A stretch of DNA of 64,000 nucleotides, from NCBI RefSeq assembly GCF_029338335.1, contig NZ_CP119799.1, one strand, 5' to 3'. The notes below the pieces were generated by a model. It saw only the letters and a program-made list of their open reading frames with translations, made no database searches and was not told where the DNA came from. The stretch is from Halomontanus rarus. Its GTDB lineage: Archaea; Halobacteriota; Halobacteria; Halobacteriales; Natrialbaceae. Each line of letters opens with the position of its first letter. Position 1 is the stretch's first letter. The position numbers and the translations under genes are program-made. Positions 25,511-33,208 of the stretch are shown piece by piece.

Positions 25511-25669
25511 TCACCGAGGGATGAGTTCTCCCGATGCGCCACAGGTCGGACAGTCGACGGGTGCTCGGCCGGCACAGAGGGTTGCAGGGATCGGGTCGTG
25601 ATCGCAGCCGTCGACAGGTTCAGTGTACCACTCGATGCGTCCGTCGCCAGCGCGGGTGTTCGCGGGCAT
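25511..25669 (-). CDS. Small zinc-finger protein (52 aa)
   Basis: MPANTRAGDGRIEWYTEPVD, then a DGCDHDPIPATLC segment and RAPVDCPTCGASGELIPR. Cys and His residues (C..H..C and CPTC) form a zinc-binding module. The codon pattern supports this frame over the longer overlapping frames. The gene begins right at the edge of hairpin tract 3 (an inverted repeat runs 14 bases upstream of the ATG). It resembles in size and context the zinc-finger genes at 12247 and 47558. Function unknown. Confidence 0.65.
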   Translation of the reverse strand: MPANTRAGDGRIEWYTEPVDGCDHDPIPATLCAGRAPVDCPTCGASGELIPR

Positions 25670-25880
25670 GTTCGAACCCGTCCCGCGAACCGGAGTAGTT
25701 CTTCGCCCCCTTGTGGGGTGACCCTGGGAACCGCTCGGTCGTGACCGAGCGGCGAAGGATTACCCGGTTCGCGGAAACCGGTGAGTGCCCGCGACACACC
25801 ACCGCGGCTGGCTGACGGCGAGACGTGCACCTGAACTCGAGACGGCCCGTCACGGTCCGATCCCGAAGCCACAATGCCGG
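25670..25880. other. Hairpin-dense GC-rich tract 3
   Basis: A large inverted repeat, CCGCGAACCGG at 25683-25693 and CCGGTTCGCGG at 25764-25774, encloses a second perfect one, CCGCTCGGTC at 25731-25740 and GACCGAGCGG at 25743-25752 (loop 2), plus CCCC/GGGG at about 25707-25718. The far end (reading away from the gene, CACAATGCCGGTCAGCAGTCG at 25872-25892) resembles ACAATGTCCGTGAGCAACCG at 3915-3934 in tract 1, so the tracts may be related by descent. Confidence 0.65.
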
Positions 25881-25997
25881 TCAGCAGTCGACCGGGCAGA
25901 CCAGTGTGTGAGGAGAACTCGTCCTCGTGTGCAGACTGCGCAACAGATAGCTCTCTGATGGACTGGAAGGGAGAACAGCGTCTAGACAGACGAGACA

Positions 25998-26417
25998 CTA
26001 GTACTCGAGTCGCCATTCAGGCGGATAGAAGACGACACAGACGCATCGATGTGGGTCGTACCACGACGTAGCTGTGATCCGAACCTCGAGGCCATACGAA
26101 TCTGCGAACACGAGACAATCAACGAGGACGTTGCGCTCGAGATCGTGGATGTGGATCGAGAACGCACTGGGCTCGCCATCGCAAAGCCAGAGTTCACAGT
26201 GATCTTCGTGAGGTGGGAGGTGTGGTGGCGTCTGCTGGATATCCGATCGCGGCGACCCATGAAGGCACTCGTCGACACCAGCGATCAGTAGTGCGATGCA
26301 CGATCCGTCGGGTTCGTCGACGTCGAAAATGACGGTGAACCGCTCGTGAAACTGCGTCTCGAGGGACCAATTCGCGTTCCTGTGACGGGTAATATACCAT
26401 TGGTTACACCATCGTCT
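25998..26417 (-). CDS. Hypothetical protein lacking a standard start codon
   Basis: Frame with strong coding character: WSLETQFHERFTVIFDVDEP near the start, then a Cys/His-rich centre (HLPPHEDHCELWLCDGEPSA), and the end WYDPHRCVCVVFYPPEWRLE. It is open from 26417 to the stop at 25998, but no ATG, GTG or TTG occurs in the first 80 codons. Either the start was lost (pseudogene), or translation uses ATT/CTG, or an upstream frameshift exists. Next on the same strand come hairpin tract 3 and the small zinc-finger gene. Family not recognised. Confidence 0.5.
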   Translation of the reverse strand, partial: RRWCNQWYITRHRNANWSLETQFHERFTVIFDVDEPDGSCIALLIAGVDECLHGSPRSDIQQTPPHLPPHEDHCELWLCDGEPSAFSIHIHDLERNVLVDCLVFADSYGLEVRITATSWYDPHRCVCVVFYPPEWRLEY

Positions 26418-26582
26418 TTAAACTCTCAGATGTGACTGTCAAATTGGTAGTTCCTCGAGTGTCAACAGCGATTTGGTTGGCTTGAACCTTCAGAGACTAT
26501 TGCACTTATGGGTTACCCCACGTACTCGGATTAGAGAACAAGCGTGGGGTAGCTATCGATCGTGTTCTTAGCCAAACCGTGC

Positions 26583-27785
26583 TCACGCGGACTGCTGATC
26601 GAGTCGGTTAAGGTGGTCCTCACAGGCATCAAGTCGCTCTCGAAGCGTCCGATTGTCCGCCTCGAGTGCCTCGAGACGCTCGTTCTTCTGCTCGATCGTG
26701 GCCTCGAGGTCGGACACTCGCTCGCTCAACAGCTGGTTCTTCTCGGCCAGATACGCTGCTCGTGCACCGTCAGTTCCACCAACGGTCTGTTCAGTCGACG
26801 TCGAGCTATTTCGAGGCGCTCGTTGGTCAGTCCTCTCACCACTCGACGGGTCGTACATATCGTCCGTATTCGCGATCGCTCGCTCGACCGTCTTCTCGCC
26901 ATAGGTCGACCCATCATTGTAGTGGACGTCGTCCCACTTCTCTCGGATCAACCCTGACTGTCGAAAGAGCTGATCTACTCGAACAGCGTTACCACTGGTC
27001 CAGAACGCCAACAGGCAACACAACGCCATATCCGCTTCCGACTGGCTCTCGTAGCCGGTCGTCGACCCACGCCACAAGCGGTCGAACTTCTCGCCGTTGC
27101 TCGCCGAACGTGCCTTCTCGAGGAGTTCCTCATCCTCAAGCATTGGCTGCTGACTGGATGTGCCGGTATTCACATCATCGCCAGAAGCGTGGTCCGCATC
27201 TAGTGTCTGCTGACCTGGCTCAGCGGAAGACTCCGTCTCAGCGATGTACTCGTTGTACACAGCCTCGAGTGAAGCGGATCGTTCCCTCACTCGGTCCGGC
27301 GTCGCATCGACGTGATCACCATTCACCGTAAAGAATCGTGCCGTCTCGTACATCTCGACTGACCCACGCCGGCTTCGGTCACCGGGAAGTGACCCACGGA
27401 CGATAACGTGATAGCCCGTCCCCGACGGCGACACCTCGGTGAACGAATCGAGCTCGACGATGATCTTTCGGGCATCCGTACTCGGTGACCCCGTCTCCGG
27501 ATCGCGGCAGTCGTCAAGGTCGATCCCAACGAACGGATCGTCCTCGGTAAACACGAACCCGATCCCTGCAGCATCGCCATCCTCGAGATACTCGAGTGCC
27601 TCGTCGAACGGGCGCCACGTTTCGGGGTCAGTCGCCGACGCATACTCGCCAGTACCGGGGACGATCGGGACCTTCGTTGCTTTCCCATCGCGGTCCTTGA
27701 CACGCCAGCAGATCCACTGCTCGTACTCCTGCAACGCCTCTGGAATGCCGTCCGTATCGAGCGAATTTGTCTGATCAATAGTCAT
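26583..27785 (-). CDS. Primase-like replication protein (NrS-1/prim-pol related), copy 1
   Basis: 400 residues from the ATG at 27785. The N-terminal part (about 8-165) has the features of plasmid/phage prim-pol proteins: EQWICWRVKDRDGKATKVPI, GIGFVFTEDDPFVGIDLDDC (catalytic DxD-type acids), SFTEVSPSGTGYHVIVRGSL and MYETARFFTVNGDHV. A middle segment (about 235-315) matches the helicase/primase bridging region (NGEKFDRLWRGSTTGYESQS). The C-terminus is a coiled coil (SDLEATIEQKNERLEALEAD). Likely starts or assists plasmid replication. It lacks the SF3 helicase domain. A paralogue is at 33209-34456. Confidence 0.82.
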   Translation of the reverse strand: MTIDQTNSLDTDGIPEALQEYEQWICWRVKDRDGKATKVPIVPGTGEYASATDPETWRPFDEALEYLEDGDAAGIGFVFTEDDPFVGIDLDDCRDPETGSPSTDARKIIVELDSFTEVSPSGTGYHVIVRGSLPGDRSRRGSVEMYETARFFTVNGDHVDATPDRVRERSASLEAVYNEYIAETESSAEPGQQTLDADHASGDDVNTGTSSQQPMLEDEELLEKARSASNGEKFDRLWRGSTTGYESQSEADMALCCLLAFWTSGNAVRVDQLFRQSGLIREKWDDVHYNDGSTYGEKTVERAIANTDDMYDPSSGERTDQRAPRNSSTSTEQTVGGTDGARAAYLAEKNQLLSERVSDLEATIEQKNERLEALEADNRTLRERLDACEDHLNRLDQQSA

Positions 27786-28125
27786 TTGTGTTCGTTCCTT
27801 TATGGTGCCATCTTGCTGTGCCGCCAGTCCATCATCAACGGCTCGATAGAACGACACTGACACTCACCCTCCATTCTTCCTGCTTTTGCGGCGGCAACCC
27901 TCTCTATACTAGTTGGTTTTCGGCTCGATTTTACCCTGAACAATAACGCCGTCCGTCGGTTTTCACCTCGGACACCAAGAATCGGGTTTACTCTGGACAG
28001 CAATTTACCATGGACATCGATTCCAGAACGGGCCGAAGAAACCTTCAAAAGCATCTTTTGTCGATGGTTCCCGTTTTCGTTTACCTTGGACACCATCTGA
28101 ACTCGGGGACTCATTCTACAGATCA
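27786..28125. other. Intergenic stretch, no gene seen
   Basis: 340 bases between the primase-like gene and the primase/helicase C-terminal gene. Hydrophobic-poor frames only and no shared repeat. The phrase TACTCTGGACAGCAATTTACCATGGACATC near 27990-28020 and TTACCTTGGACACCATC near 28081 look like two diverged copies of a short unit. Confidence 0.3.
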
Positions 28126-28755
28126 TTATTCTGAACTATTTGCCTCCTCGAGGAGCCGAGTTCCCTTCTCAGTCAGTCCGATTTCAGTGTGGAGTGTGAC
28201 ACGTTCACCACCGTTCCGCTGTCGGTCACTTCCGACATCGATGCAGTTGCTGAGCTTTCGCCCAAACCAGACGTCGTTGGTGTAGTCGAGATCATGCCGC
28301 TCTGCCCACAGCAGGTAGGCCTGATACAACTCTTTCTTCGGGACAGATCCACCGTCGTCAGAGACGACGAAGCGATCGACGAAAACATCGACACCATCCT
28401 CGTCCGGATTCAACTCGAGTTCGTCATCAGTCATCTCCTGTTCTTGGTCAGTCGTCGATCGGCTCGCAGAAGCTTCGACCTGTGAAGACCCCTGATCAGC
28501 TTGAGCAACTGGCCCGATATTGTCGTCAAAAACCGCTGTTTCACCCTCTCGGTAGAGTTGTGGAGTACCGTCTTCGGGCAAGATCACCACGGTATAACTG
28601 TCTCGACCATACGCAGGGTCTGGCAGATCGAGGGCTGGCACAAAGGGTCGTTTGATTGGCGTCCAGTCGGCCTCGAATGCGTCCACTGTGTTGTAGGTGT
28701 GAGTCTCACCAAATTGGGGGAGTGGGGATACAGAGTACGTTTCTGGTCTCAGCAT
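28126..28755 (-). CDS. Primase/helicase C-terminal winged-helix protein (fragment-like)
   Basis: 209 residues. The N-terminal third (MLRPETYSVSPLPQFGETHT...) is unrecognised. After an acidic linker (about 90-125) comes a winged-helix segment, DVFVDRFVVSDDGGSVPKKE, LYQAYLLWAERHDLDYTNDV and WFGRKLSNCIDVG, which is the pattern of the C-terminal domain of P4/D5-type primase-helicases. The ATPase part expected before it is missing, so this is either a solitary DNA-binding protein or a remnant. Same strand as, and 340 bases upstream of, the primase-like gene. Confidence 0.6.
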   Translation of the reverse strand: MLRPETYSVSPLPQFGETHTYNTVDAFEADWTPIKRPFVPALDLPDPAYGRDSYTVVILPEDGTPQLYREGETAVFDDNIGPVAQADQGSSQVEASASRSTTDQEQEMTDDELELNPDEDGVDVFVDRFVVSDDGGSVPKKELYQAYLLWAERHDLDYTNDVWFGRKLSNCIDVGSDRQRNGGERVTLHTEIGLTEKGTRLLEEANSSE

Positions 28756-28942
28756 TTGCGCAGATTCAGAGGCACTTCTTCACTAAGACCAACTTGATAT
28801 CCCACAGTCCGGTAGAAATAGCTATTGGTTATTTTCCTACATCACGGGCCGCCGAACAGCGATCTGTGAGCACGGGAGCGTAGAGCCCGATGGTGGTCGC
28901 GAGCGCTTCGGTGTTAGTGAAAGAAAATTGTGCCGATCAGTG

Positions 28943-29197
28943 TCACTCAGCATGCTCGATAATCGCCAAGTACGGTGCCATCGTCTTACGGTCGACTGCT
29001 AACTTTACTCGTTCCGTCTGTTCGTCGTAGCGAACAACACCTGCGTTGGTCACGTGTGGCAGGTGACTGTGGTGCAAGTCGACGAGGATACGCTGATACC
29101 ACTCATACATCGGATTTCCCTCCTTGATCGCGATGAATTCGCCAAGATCGCCGATATGGATTGCCGCTGTGATCTGGATAGTAGGTAAATTTCTCAC
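28943..29197 (-). CDS. Truncated winged-helix (DUF7344-like) protein
   Basis: 84 residues. IHIGDLGEFIAIKEGNPMYE, then YQRILVDLHHSHLPHVTNAG and VVRYDEQTERVKLAVDRK match the second half of the winged-helix core seen at 12848 and 18596. The first helices (about 35 residues) are absent; the ORF starts MRNLPTIQIT just before the truncation point. Probably a 5'-deleted copy. Confidence 0.55.
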   Translation of the reverse strand: MRNLPTIQITAAIHIGDLGEFIAIKEGNPMYEWYQRILVDLHHSHLPHVTNAGVVRYDEQTERVKLAVDRKTMAPYLAIIEHAE

Positions 29198-29279
29198 AGA
29201 ATTCAGGTTTGGAAGAGAGATAACGTTGCCTCCTACCGTGAGTCGTGTTTAGACCCCAAACTCTCCCGCGGCGGCTCGG

Positions 29280-31391
29280 TTACGTTTCGTCGTCGGGCTC
29301 GAGGCGTCTCCGCAGCAGATAGCCGATGGCGCCGAGACTCGTCACCGCAGCTGGAATCCCCATTCCCGGTTGGGCGTCGTCGGAGTCTTCGGGTTCGTTT
29401 CCGCCGTCAGGCGTGGATTCGTTTCCGTCGTCAGGCGTAGATTCGTTTCCACCGTCGCCCGCGGAGTTCGTCGGAGAGCCGTCGGAATCCGACGATTCGT
29501 TGTCGGAGTCGTTTCCTCCGCCGGTGGGACTCTCATCGGTCGAATTCCCGTCGTCTCCATCGGTCGAATCGTCCTCTGAGTCGGTCGAATCGTCCCCACT
29601 GCTCGAGCCACCGTCTCCATCGCTCGAATCGTCTCTGTCACTCGAGCCACCGTCCGATTCGTCTGAATTGTCTCCATTACTCGAGTCGTCGGCTCCATCG
29701 TCCGAATCATCCTTTGGGTCGCTTGAATCGTCCTCATCACTCGAGTCACCGTCCGATTCGTCTGAGTCGTCTTCGTCGCTCGAGTCGTCTTCGTCGCTCG
29801 AGTCGTCTCCATCTGATTCGTTTGAGTCTTCGACTCCGTCACTCGGGTCCGATACCTCTGCATCCAGTGCGTGCAAGAGGTGGTCGTCAGTCGAGACGAA
29901 GGCGAGATCGTCCAGGATCTGCAACGAGTCGAGTTGCGGCTCGGCGTCGTACTGCCAGCGCTTCTCGCCACTGGCCGCGTTCAGCGAGCACAGCACGTCG
30001 TCGGTTCCGACGAAGACGGCGTCGGACGTTACCTGCCACGTGCGCAACTGGGAATCGGCGTCGAATTGCCAGCGCTCCTCACCCGTCGTTACGTCGAGCG
30101 CGACCAGGGCGTCGGTCTCGACGAAGACGGCGTCGGACGTTATCCGCCGCGAGCCGAGTTCGGTGCCGGCGGCGAAGCGCCACTGTTCTTCACCCGTAGC
30201 CGCGTCCAGCGCGTACAGGGTCTCGTTGGTCGAGACGAAGACGGTACCGTCCCGTAGCTCGAGCGAGTCGCGCTCGAACTCCGCGTCGAAGCGCCACTGT
30301 TCTTCACCCGTAGCCGCGTCCAGTGCGTACAGCGAGTCGGGCTCGTCGTAGTTCCTCCTCCAGACGAATAACGTTCCGTCGACGATCGTCGTCTCTTTGA
30401 ACGCGTTTCCGGGTTCGAACTGCCACAGCTTCTCACCGGTCGTCGTATCCAGGGCGAAGACGTACGGGATATACTCGATGATCTGCGGGTCGTCTCGCTC
30501 GATCAACTCCTCGCTCCGGACGACGAGGATGTCGTCCGTCACCGTCACAACCTTAGTGTATTGATCGGCGTCGTCGTATCGCCACGCCTCCTCGCTCGTG
30601 GCGACGTCCACCGCGTACATCGTATCGCCGGCCCCGGCGAAGACGGTGCCGTTCGCGACCGTCAGGGGACCCACCGTCGGCCACGACGGGTCCTCACCGA
30701 CGTCGAAGCGCCACGTTTCCTCACCCGTGTCCGCGTCCAGTGCGTACACGTGGTTGTCGGACCCGTTGTCGGCTCCGACGACGACCGTCCCGTCTGCGAC
30801 CACCGGCGACGTCAGGTACCCGGGCACGTCGCTTTGCCACTCGTACTCACCCGTGGCCGACGCCACCGCGAAGACGGTGTCGGAATTCGTGACAATCGCG
30901 GTGTTACCCACCATCGTCAGTTTCGCGAAGCCGCCGTCGAGGTCGATCTCCCACGCCATCTCGCCTGCAGCCGCGTCCAGCCCGTACAGACCATGATGAT
31001 CCGCTACCAGGAGCGTATCGTCCACCACCGTCGTCGAGCGGGTGAGGTCGGTGAACTCGAAGTTCGATAGCTCTTCGCCCGACACGCGATCCAGCGCGTG
31101 CATCGTCACCCAGTACGGAGACCCGTCGCGGTCCTCCGATCGCTGCTGGTGGGTTTCGAAGAAGATCGTTCCGTCGACCGCGGTCAGGCTAGACGGCTTC
31201 GGTCGATATTCGGCTTCGAAGTGCCACCGCTCTCGATCCCCACCCGACTTCTGGGCCGTAACGGCGCCGACGCTCCCGAGACCGGCAACCGACACGACGC
31301 CGGCACTCGCCGCAGTCTGCAGGAATCGGCGTCGGTCGAGCGCACTTACAACTGACCGATTCGATCGTTCGACATCTTGGCTGTCGCTCAT
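29280..31391 (-). CDS. Tat-exported PQQ-propeller surface protein with CTERM anchor
   Basis: 703 residues from the ATG at 31391 (the one at 31445 would put 18 residues before the signal). The Tat signal is DRRRFLQTAASAGVVSVAG. Residues about 45-480 are repeated PQQ/BamB-like blades (units such as LYALDAATGEEQWRFDAEFE, about nine). A long low-complexity Ser/Asp/Glu/Asn linker (about 510-665) follows. The end, QPGMGIPAAVTSLGAIGYLL then RRR, is a PGF-CTERM-type signal for archaeosortase processing and lipid anchoring. The protein should be displayed on the cell surface on a flexible acidic stalk. Ligand unknown. Confidence 0.9.
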   Translation of the reverse strand: MSDSQDVERSNRSVVSALDRRRFLQTAASAGVVSVAGLGSVGAVTAQKSGGDRERWHFEAEYRPKPSSLTAVDGTIFFETHQQRSEDRDGSPYWVTMHALDRVSGEELSNFEFTDLTRSTTVVDDTLLVADHHGLYGLDAAAGEMAWEIDLDGGFAKLTMVGNTAIVTNSDTVFAVASATGEYEWQSDVPGYLTSPVVADGTVVVGADNGSDNHVYALDADTGEETWRFDVGEDPSWPTVGPLTVANGTVFAGAGDTMYAVDVATSEEAWRYDDADQYTKVVTVTDDILVVRSEELIERDDPQIIEYIPYVFALDTTTGEKLWQFEPGNAFKETTIVDGTLFVWRRNYDEPDSLYALDAATGEEQWRFDAEFERDSLELRDGTVFVSTNETLYALDAATGEEQWRFAAGTELGSRRITSDAVFVETDALVALDVTTGEERWQFDADSQLRTWQVTSDAVFVGTDDVLCSLNAASGEKRWQYDAEPQLDSLQILDDLAFVSTDDHLLHALDAEVSDPSDGVEDSNESDGDDSSDEDDSSDEDDSDESDGDSSDEDDSSDPKDDSDDGADDSSNGDNSDESDGGSSDRDDSSDGDGGSSSGDDSTDSEDDSTDGDDGNSTDESPTGGGNDSDNESSDSDGSPTNSAGDGGNESTPDDGNESTPDGGNEPEDSDDAQPGMGIPAAVTSLGAIGYLLRRRLEPDDET

Positions 31392-31496
31392 ACGATCTAA
31401 ACAGAAAAACAGTGTAGTATTTATTATCCTGTCAGTAAGCGACATCTCAATTCATTTTCGTGTCGTTGCAACGATCGGTACGACCGTGCGCAGGGT

Positions 31497-31718
31497 TTAG
31501 ACGGCTTTTTGGCTCGAGACGGTCGGTACGGATGACACGGGATCGATATCGTGTCCCGATGTCATCGGGAGAGCGACCGTCGAACCGTTGTCAATGGTCG
31601 AAGCGAGTGAGCGAACACGCCGGGCCGTTGTGCGATCGACCAGAACGGAACGATCTGTGCCCCGTGAGTCGGCGACTCGCGGGTAGTCGCATCTGCATAC
31701 GCTGATCTTCGCGTCCAC
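31497..31718 (-). CDS. Possible small protein downstream of the PIN gene
   Basis: 73 residues from GTG at 31718. The frame stays open and protein-like for about 35 codons further upstream (SETQFELVDQSLTSLSSILE), almost to the PIN gene stop at 31840, and an AGGAGG lies there without a standard start codon after it. Hairpins in the coding region: CCCGAT/ATCGGG around 31556-31570 and GAGTCG/CGACTC around 31668-31680. It may be a third gene of the PIN operon, or a remnant. Confidence 0.3.
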   Translation of the reverse strand: MDAKISVCRCDYPRVADSRGTDRSVLVDRTTARRVRSLASTIDNGSTVALPMTSGHDIDPVSSVPTVSSQKAV

Positions 31719-31839
31719 ATCACCCGCTCGGACGGATCGCTCACCCTCGAGTATCGACGAAAGTGACGTCAGTGACTGATCAACTAGTTCGAATTGAGTT
31801 TCCGAGACAATAACTGCAGAGGCGACAGTCCTCCTGTTC

Positions 31840-32370
31840 TTATATCAGTCGCATCGAGTCTCCTGGATCATCCCCGATGATGTCCGCCAGGCCGTACACT
31901 GCAATCGCGTCCGTATAGTCCTGTGCGGTGACTGCGTTCTCAATACCTTTCTTGGCTGGCTTATCGTCTGTGAGTACGACAACACCCGTCGTCGAGCGGT
32001 TTCGGACGTACTGGACAGCCAGCCCCGCAAGAATCGTGTGGGTTTTTTCGACTTCATGCTCGGCTTGACCGGTTTCGCTTGCAATAGTTCGCCTAGCGAT
32101 ATCGCTCGCGGCGATAGCGTCCCCATCAGTCGGTGAGGGTGCATCGATGATTTCGGCCCATCCTTCATCGAGGGCGATCCGTACGCGATCCGTCTCTGAT
32201 CCACCGAGTTCGCAGATAACGCGTTGAGGGAGTTTGAGCACGACGCCAGCGTTCCGGACGTTGCTTCGGAATCGGGCGTACTGTGGATTCGAGGGATGAC
32301 CGATCGCGAAGAAAACGTTTGCATCCACAAGAACATCCTTCTCAGATGAAAGTGGCGTATCTTGACCCAT
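31840..32370 (-). CDS. PIN-domain ribonuclease-like toxin
   Basis: 176 residues. The PIN fold opens with KDVLVDANVFFAIGHPSNPQ (first catalytic Asp at residue 16). Further acidic residues follow in VICELGGSETDR and in VVVLTDDKPAKKGIENAVTA near the C-terminus, the usual closing D of the active site. Translation begins nine bases after the stop of the HTH gene upstream, so the two form an operon. By analogy with VapC-type pairs it is probably an endoribonuclease toxin held by the HTH protein. The antitoxin is larger than a usual VapB. Confidence 0.75.
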   Translation of the reverse strand: MGQDTPLSSEKDVLVDANVFFAIGHPSNPQYARFRSNVRNAGVVLKLPQRVICELGGSETDRVRIALDEGWAEIIDAPSPTDGDAIAASDIARRTIASETGQAEHEVEKTHTILAGLAVQYVRNRSTTGVVVLTDDKPAKKGIENAVTAQDYTDAIAVYGLADIIGDDPGDSMRLI

Positions 32371-32379
32371 CCGATGAAG

Positions 32380-33093
32380 TCACTCGTTTGGATCCGACGA
32401 TTGAGTCGGTGCGTCATTTCGATCGCCGAGATTGGGGAGATCCATCTGGTCATGAACATCCGGGAAGAGGTACTCGAAGAACGGATCGTGGTCTCGACCA
32501 ACAGCCAGTGCAGGTTTGAGCGCGTAGATGATCATCATCGCTTCTGTCTCACGGACGTCAATGTCGTTGGCGACCATCCGCTGAGTGGTCTTCCCGGCAA
32601 AGTGGAGCCCGGAACCGCGCAATGCAGCGATAAGCTTGCCGATGCCGTAGCGATCCATGAAGTACTCGACGTCCTCGTCTATCTCTTGGAGCGCAAGTGC
32701 GTGGAGCACAGTTGGCGTAATGACGATTGGGACGTACTGCTCGACAATGATGATGGGGTCTGCGGTCAACTGTTGAGGACGCGTCGAGTCGTCGCGATCG
32801 ACAAGACCGAGGCCAACCAGTCGATCAATGTACTCGTAGGTAGTCGACTTTGAGAGTTCGAGTGACTCCATGATATCCGGCGGCGCAACTGGCCCCCAGT
32901 AGCAGACGTACACGTAGACGCGGGCCAACGGCGGCTGGTTGAGTAGTTGCACGACCGTTTCGAGTCTGGATGCGTTCTGAGCTAGCGTCTCCGGCTCGAG
33001 CGTCTCTTCATCCATCACATCGATCGGTGGTGGATCCAGCGTGTCGATTCCACCATCTGGACGAACACGCTCACGATCAGGGGTCATATTCAC
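32380..33093 (-). CDS. HTH regulator paired with the PIN gene (DUF7437-like)
   Basis: 237 residues (or 235 from the Met at 33087). An acidic N-terminus is followed by a MarR/TrmB-type winged helix at about 40-115 (NQPPLARVYVYVCYWGPVAP; DIMESLELSKSTTYEYIDRL; GLGLVDRDDSTRPQQLTADP). The C-terminal half (120-210) is helical. As first gene of the pair it likely represses the operon and neutralises the PIN protein; this is inference from gene order. Confidence 0.75.
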   Translation of the reverse strand: MNMTPDRERVRPDGGIDTLDPPPIDVMDEETLEPETLAQNASRLETVVQLLNQPPLARVYVYVCYWGPVAPPDIMESLELSKSTTYEYIDRLVGLGLVDRDDSTRPQQLTADPIIIVEQYVPIVITPTVLHALALQEIDEDVEYFMDRYGIGKLIAALRGSGLHFAGKTTQRMVANDIDVRETEAMMIIYALKPALAVGRDHDPFFEYLFPDVHDQMDLPNLGDRNDAPTQSSDPNE

Positions 33094-33208
33094 TTATTCG
33101 AAGTCCATGTACTTCAGACTACTGGCGCCAAATCAGTTCATATATTGGCTGCGGCATTTTGAGAGCGCTGTCACCCTTATCAGGAACCATAAACACGATG
33201 TCGTAGTC

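Noticed and set aside
29326..30351. 341-aa Ser/Glu-rich ORF on the plus strand
   Set aside because: Antisense of the Ser/Asp-rich stalk and propeller repeats of the surface protein; the minus strand has Tat signal, blades and CTERM.
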